From NCBI RefSeq assembly GCF_002813295.1, contig NZ_PHUE01000001.1, positions 2,170,001 through 2,234,000 of the forward strand: DNA of 64,000 nt, written 5' to 3'. The translations under genes were made by a program, and so were the position numbers. Under the pieces are notes generated by a model. That model was not told the DNA's origin. It did not search any database and worked only from the letters and a program-made list of their open reading frames with translations. This document shows, one piece after another, positions 61,799 through 64,000 of the stretch (position 1 is its first letter; every line of letters starts with the position of its first letter). This DNA is from Flavobacterium sp. 5. GTDB taxonomy: Bacteria; Bacteroidota; Bacteroidia; Flavobacteriales; Flavobacteriaceae.

Positions 61799-63037
61799 AT
61801 GATACAGACTAAAAAAAATATAAATACACTTCTTACTTCCTTGATGTTGGTAATGTGTGTGGTTTTGTTCTCTTCTTTCAAAACAAATCCAAATCCTCCA
61901 ATTGCGGGTGAACCAATCAAATTAGGCTTTATTCCACTAACAGATTGCTCACCAATCGTGATGGCCAAAGAATTAGGTTTATTTAAAAAATACGGAGTTG
62001 AGGTTGTCGTAACCAAAGAAACTTCTTGGGCAAATGTTCGTGACAAAATCTTAACAGGAGAATTAGACGGAGCTCATTGTTTATACACTATGCCTTTTTC
62101 AGTGTACACAGGAGTAGGAGGAAAGGCAGGATCTGAAATGAAAATTGCGATGATGCTAAATGTAAACGGACAAGCGATTACTTTATCTAATGATTTTTGT
62201 GGAAAAGTAGGTTTCAAACAAATGAATAAAGTAACACCAGTTGTTGCTGCCAAATTGAAAGCCGAAAAAGAAGTGACTTTCGCAATGACTTTCCCAGGAG
62301 GAACACATGATTTATGGTTAAGAAACTGGATGTCATTAGCAGGACTAAATCAAAAAGCAGTAAAAATCATCACGATTCCACCTCCACAAATGGTTGCCAA
62401 CATGAAAGTAGGTAACATGGACGGGTATTGCGTTGGCGAACCTTGGGGCGGAGTTGCCGTAAAACAAGGAATTGGTTTTACTCAAATTGCTTCTCAAGAC
62501 ATTTGGAAAGATCATCCAGAAAAAGCATTGGTTGTAAACAAAGAGTTTAGTGAAACACGCCGTGAAGATCTAAAAAAAGTAATGAAAGCGATTTTAGAAG
62601 CCTGCATCTGGTTAGATAATGCTGCAAATCGCAAAAAAGCGGCTGCAATTATTGGTAAAGCTCCTTATGTAAATGCTCCAGCCGATGTTATCGAAGGAAG
62701 ATTAATGGGAGATTATAACTTAGGTTGTAACCAAGGAACCGAAGTATACGGAGACGATTATATGTTGTTTTACAAAGGTGGAACAGTAAATTATCCTCGC
62801 AAATCATACGCAATCTGGGCAATGGCACAATTTGTACGATTTGGATATTTGAAAGAAGAACCAAATTACAAAGCAATTGCAGACAAACTAATCATGCAGG
62901 ATTTATACGAAGAAGTAGCCAAAAGTATGAAAGTTAAAATCCCCACAGATGATATGAAACCATTCTCTCTTACTATGGATAAAACAGTTTTCAATCCGGC
63001 AAATCCATCAGCGTATTTAAAAGTAGTGAAACGTTAA
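61799..63037 (+). CDS. nrtA: NrtA/CmpA-type ABC transporter substrate-binding protein
   Basis: A 412-residue periplasmic binding protein. Signal-type N-terminus (LLTSLMLVMCVVLFSSFKTN), with Cys in the hydrophobic core but no clear lipobox. NMT1/NrtA features are 'IKLGFIPLTDCSPIVMAKELGLFKKYGVEV', 'TSWANVRDKILTGELDGAHCLYTMPFSVYTG', 'FPGGTHDLWLRNWMSLAGLN', 'MDGYCVGEPWGGVAVKQGIGF'. It captures nitrate (or nitrite, bicarbonate) for the permease encoded downstream. The ATG at 61799 is used. The downstream gap to the permease holds structured repeat D. Confidence 0.9.
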   Translation: MIQTKKNINTLLTSLMLVMCVVLFSSFKTNPNPPIAGEPIKLGFIPLTDCSPIVMAKELGLFKKYGVEVVVTKETSWANVRDKILTGELDGAHCLYTMPFSVYTGVGGKAGSEMKIAMMLNVNGQAITLSNDFCGKVGFKQMNKVTPVVAAKLKAEKEVTFAMTFPGGTHDLWLRNWMSLAGLNQKAVKIITIPPPQMVANMKVGNMDGYCVGEPWGGVAVKQGIGFTQIASQDIWKDHPEKALVVNKEFSETRREDLKKVMKAILEACIWLDNAANRKKAAAIIGKAPYVNAPADVIEGRLMGDYNLGCNQGTEVYGDDYMLFYKGGTVNYPRKSYAIWAMAQFVRFGYLKEEPNYKAIADKLIMQDLYEEVAKSMKVKIPTDDMKPFSLTMDKTVFNPANPSAYLKVVKR

Positions 63038-63073
63038 AAACCATTTACTTCGTCAGTTCGCAAAAGCTCGTGT

Positions 63074-63188
63074 GGGCGTGACCGTGTTGAGCAAAGGGGC
63101 TTACTTATAGCACCGCTTAAACAGCCCCTTTACGCAACACGGTCGGGCTATACGCGCTACTTCGGTAGCCAGCTTCTATCCCTCACGC
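63074..63188 (-). repeat. Structured interspersed repeat, copy D
   Basis: Read on the minus strand: GCGTGAGGGATAGAAGC, hairpin GCTACCGAAGTAGC, 'GTATAGCCCGACC', long hairpin with arms GTGTTGCGTAAAGGGGC and GCCCCTTTGCTCAACAC, and GGTCACGCCC. It is preceded by GGTTTTCT like copy B. It sits between nrtA and the permease gene; a partial CTGC-rich repeat (63271-63297) follows. Confidence 0.85.
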
Positions 63189-63346
63189 AGAAAACCAGAA
63201 GTAATTTAAGTAACATCAGAATAAAAGAGCATTCAGATTTTATTGATTTTCGAATAAAAACAGTTAAAAAATCTGCCGAATCTGCAAAATCTGCGTGAAA
63301 AAAAAAGCATTCAAAAAAGCATTTAATAACATTAAATTTTAGAATT

Positions 63347-64000
63347 ATGTCAAGTTCAAACACAGCAACAATCGGAACAGAATTAGCCTCAAAAAACTAT
63401 TCTCTTTCAAACACTTTTGACAGAGTAATTAAGAAAAAAAGTCTAAAAAAAGCGTCACGCTATTTAGTAGAAAAAGCTAAATCAATCGCATTTGCTTGTA
63501 TTGGACTGACTATTTTTTGTGGATTTTGGAGCTTATTAAGTTTTTATACCAAAGACGCTCTTCCAGGACCTTTGGCAACTTTAACAGTATTGAAGGAAAT
63601 GCTGAGCGATCCATTTTATGATTATGGTCCAAACGATAAAGGTATCGGATTGCAATTATGGGTTTCTATAAAAACCGTTTTATCAGGATTTGCATTGGGT
63701 TCTTTAGTAGCAATTCCATTTGGAATTTTGATTGGAGCTAACGCTTTTTTTAAGAAAATATTTTACCCAATCGTACAGTTTTTAAAACCAGTTTCGCCTT
63801 TGGCTTGGTTTCCAATTGGTTTGGTAGTTTTTAAAGACACAGGAATCGCAACCATATTCATTGTATTCATAACGTCTTTATGGTCCACATTAATCAACAC
63901 TTCTTTTGGAGTAAGTACAATTCCGCAAGATCACAAAAACGTGGCTAAGGCTTTTGGTTTTTCAAAATGGAGATATTTATCCAAAGTGGTTATTCCATAC
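63347..64000 (+). CDS. nrtB: NrtB-type ABC transporter permease, cut by window edge
   Basis: An open frame of 218 codons from ATG 63347 to the right end. N-terminal cytoplasmic part (SSSNTATIGTELASKNYSLS), then membrane helices: 'SIAFACIGLTIFCGFWSLLS', 'IGLQLWVSIKTVLSGFALGSLVAIPFGILIGANAFFKK', 'SPLAWFPIGLVVFKDTGIATIFIVFITSLWSTLINTSFGV'. The end of the visible frame, 'KAFGFSKWRYLSKVVIPY', is the EAA-type loop that contacts the ATPase. It is the permease partner of the preceding binding protein; the ATPase should follow outside the window. Confidence 0.9.
   Translation, partial: MSSSNTATIGTELASKNYSLSNTFDRVIKKKSLKKASRYLVEKAKSIAFACIGLTIFCGFWSLLSFYTKDALPGPLATLTVLKEMLSDPFYDYGPNDKGIGLQLWVSIKTVLSGFALGSLVAIPFGILIGANAFFKKIFYPIVQFLKPVSPLAWFPIGLVVFKDTGIATIFIVFITSLWSTLINTSFGVSTIPQDHKNVAKAFGFSKWRYLSKVVIPY

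Overview
The window is chromosomal DNA from a member of the Bacteroidota, most likely a Flavobacterium-like species. Evidence: AT-rich base composition, non-coding DNA made mostly of A/T runs, promoters of the Bacteroidota type (TTTG ... TAnnTTTG), few Shine-Dalgarno sequences, a bifunctional phosphoserine phosphatase/phosphoglycerate dehydrogenase, an HU-CCDC81/SPOR protein, DUF4175, YtxH and OmpH proteins, and GlnRS plus GltX. There is no rRNA, no CRISPR array, no prophage and no intact transposase. One tRNA (Cys, GCA) is present.

Layout. 1-2.3 kb: secreted/surface proteins on the minus strand. 2.6-8.9 kb: holB-doxX-thioesterase operon, recA, and a secreted protein of unknown function bracketed by recA and a decayed copy of the recA 3' end with its terminator; then a 17-unit 21-bp palindromic repeat array and plsC. 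9-17 kb: trpS, an Lrp-type regulator, a DUF1338 (HglS-like) dioxygenase, SerB-SerA and a large FAD/Fe-S dehydrogenase; these three enzymes can be read as a 2-hydroxyglutarate module. 17-21 kb: accessory genes (Schlafen AlbA_2 protein, small unknown proteins, GyrI-like protein, a gene broken by an in-frame stop). 20.8-31 kb: dprA, HU-SPOR protein, DcaP-like porin, TetR with twin operators, deacetylase/DoxX pair divergent from an AraC regulator, small membrane proteins, and a second array (11 x 22 bp). 31-47 kb: helicase, OmpH, methyltransferase, GNAT, mnmG, ybeY, DUF4175, gltX, YtxH/holin-like operon, glnS. 47-58 kb: folB, tRNA-Cys, LysE, GIN protein, rnr, rpiB, CDF transporter, AAA ATPase, tex. 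59-64 kb: Crp/Fnr regulator, outer-membrane porin, and the start of a nitrate/nitrite-type ABC transporter (substrate-binding protein, permease cut by the window edge).

Large-scale signals. Five 16-bp sites matching the ParB-binding parS consensus flank mnmG (35.8-38.1 kb), one inside the last codons of ybeY. Genes from 28.5 to 52 kb run mostly leftward and from 52 kb mostly rightward; a 0.7-kb gene-free AT-rich stretch with DnaA-box-like words sits at the switch, so the replication origin may lie in or close to this window.

Repeats. Four copies (4.8, 30.9, 42.0, 63.1 kb) of a roughly 105-115-bp structured element share fixed ends (GCGTGAGGGAT ... GGTCACGCCC) while their inner stem changes sequence but stays self-complementary. 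With the two helically phased palindrome arrays, these are the least explained structures in the window. Whether any is already described cannot be decided from the sequence alone.
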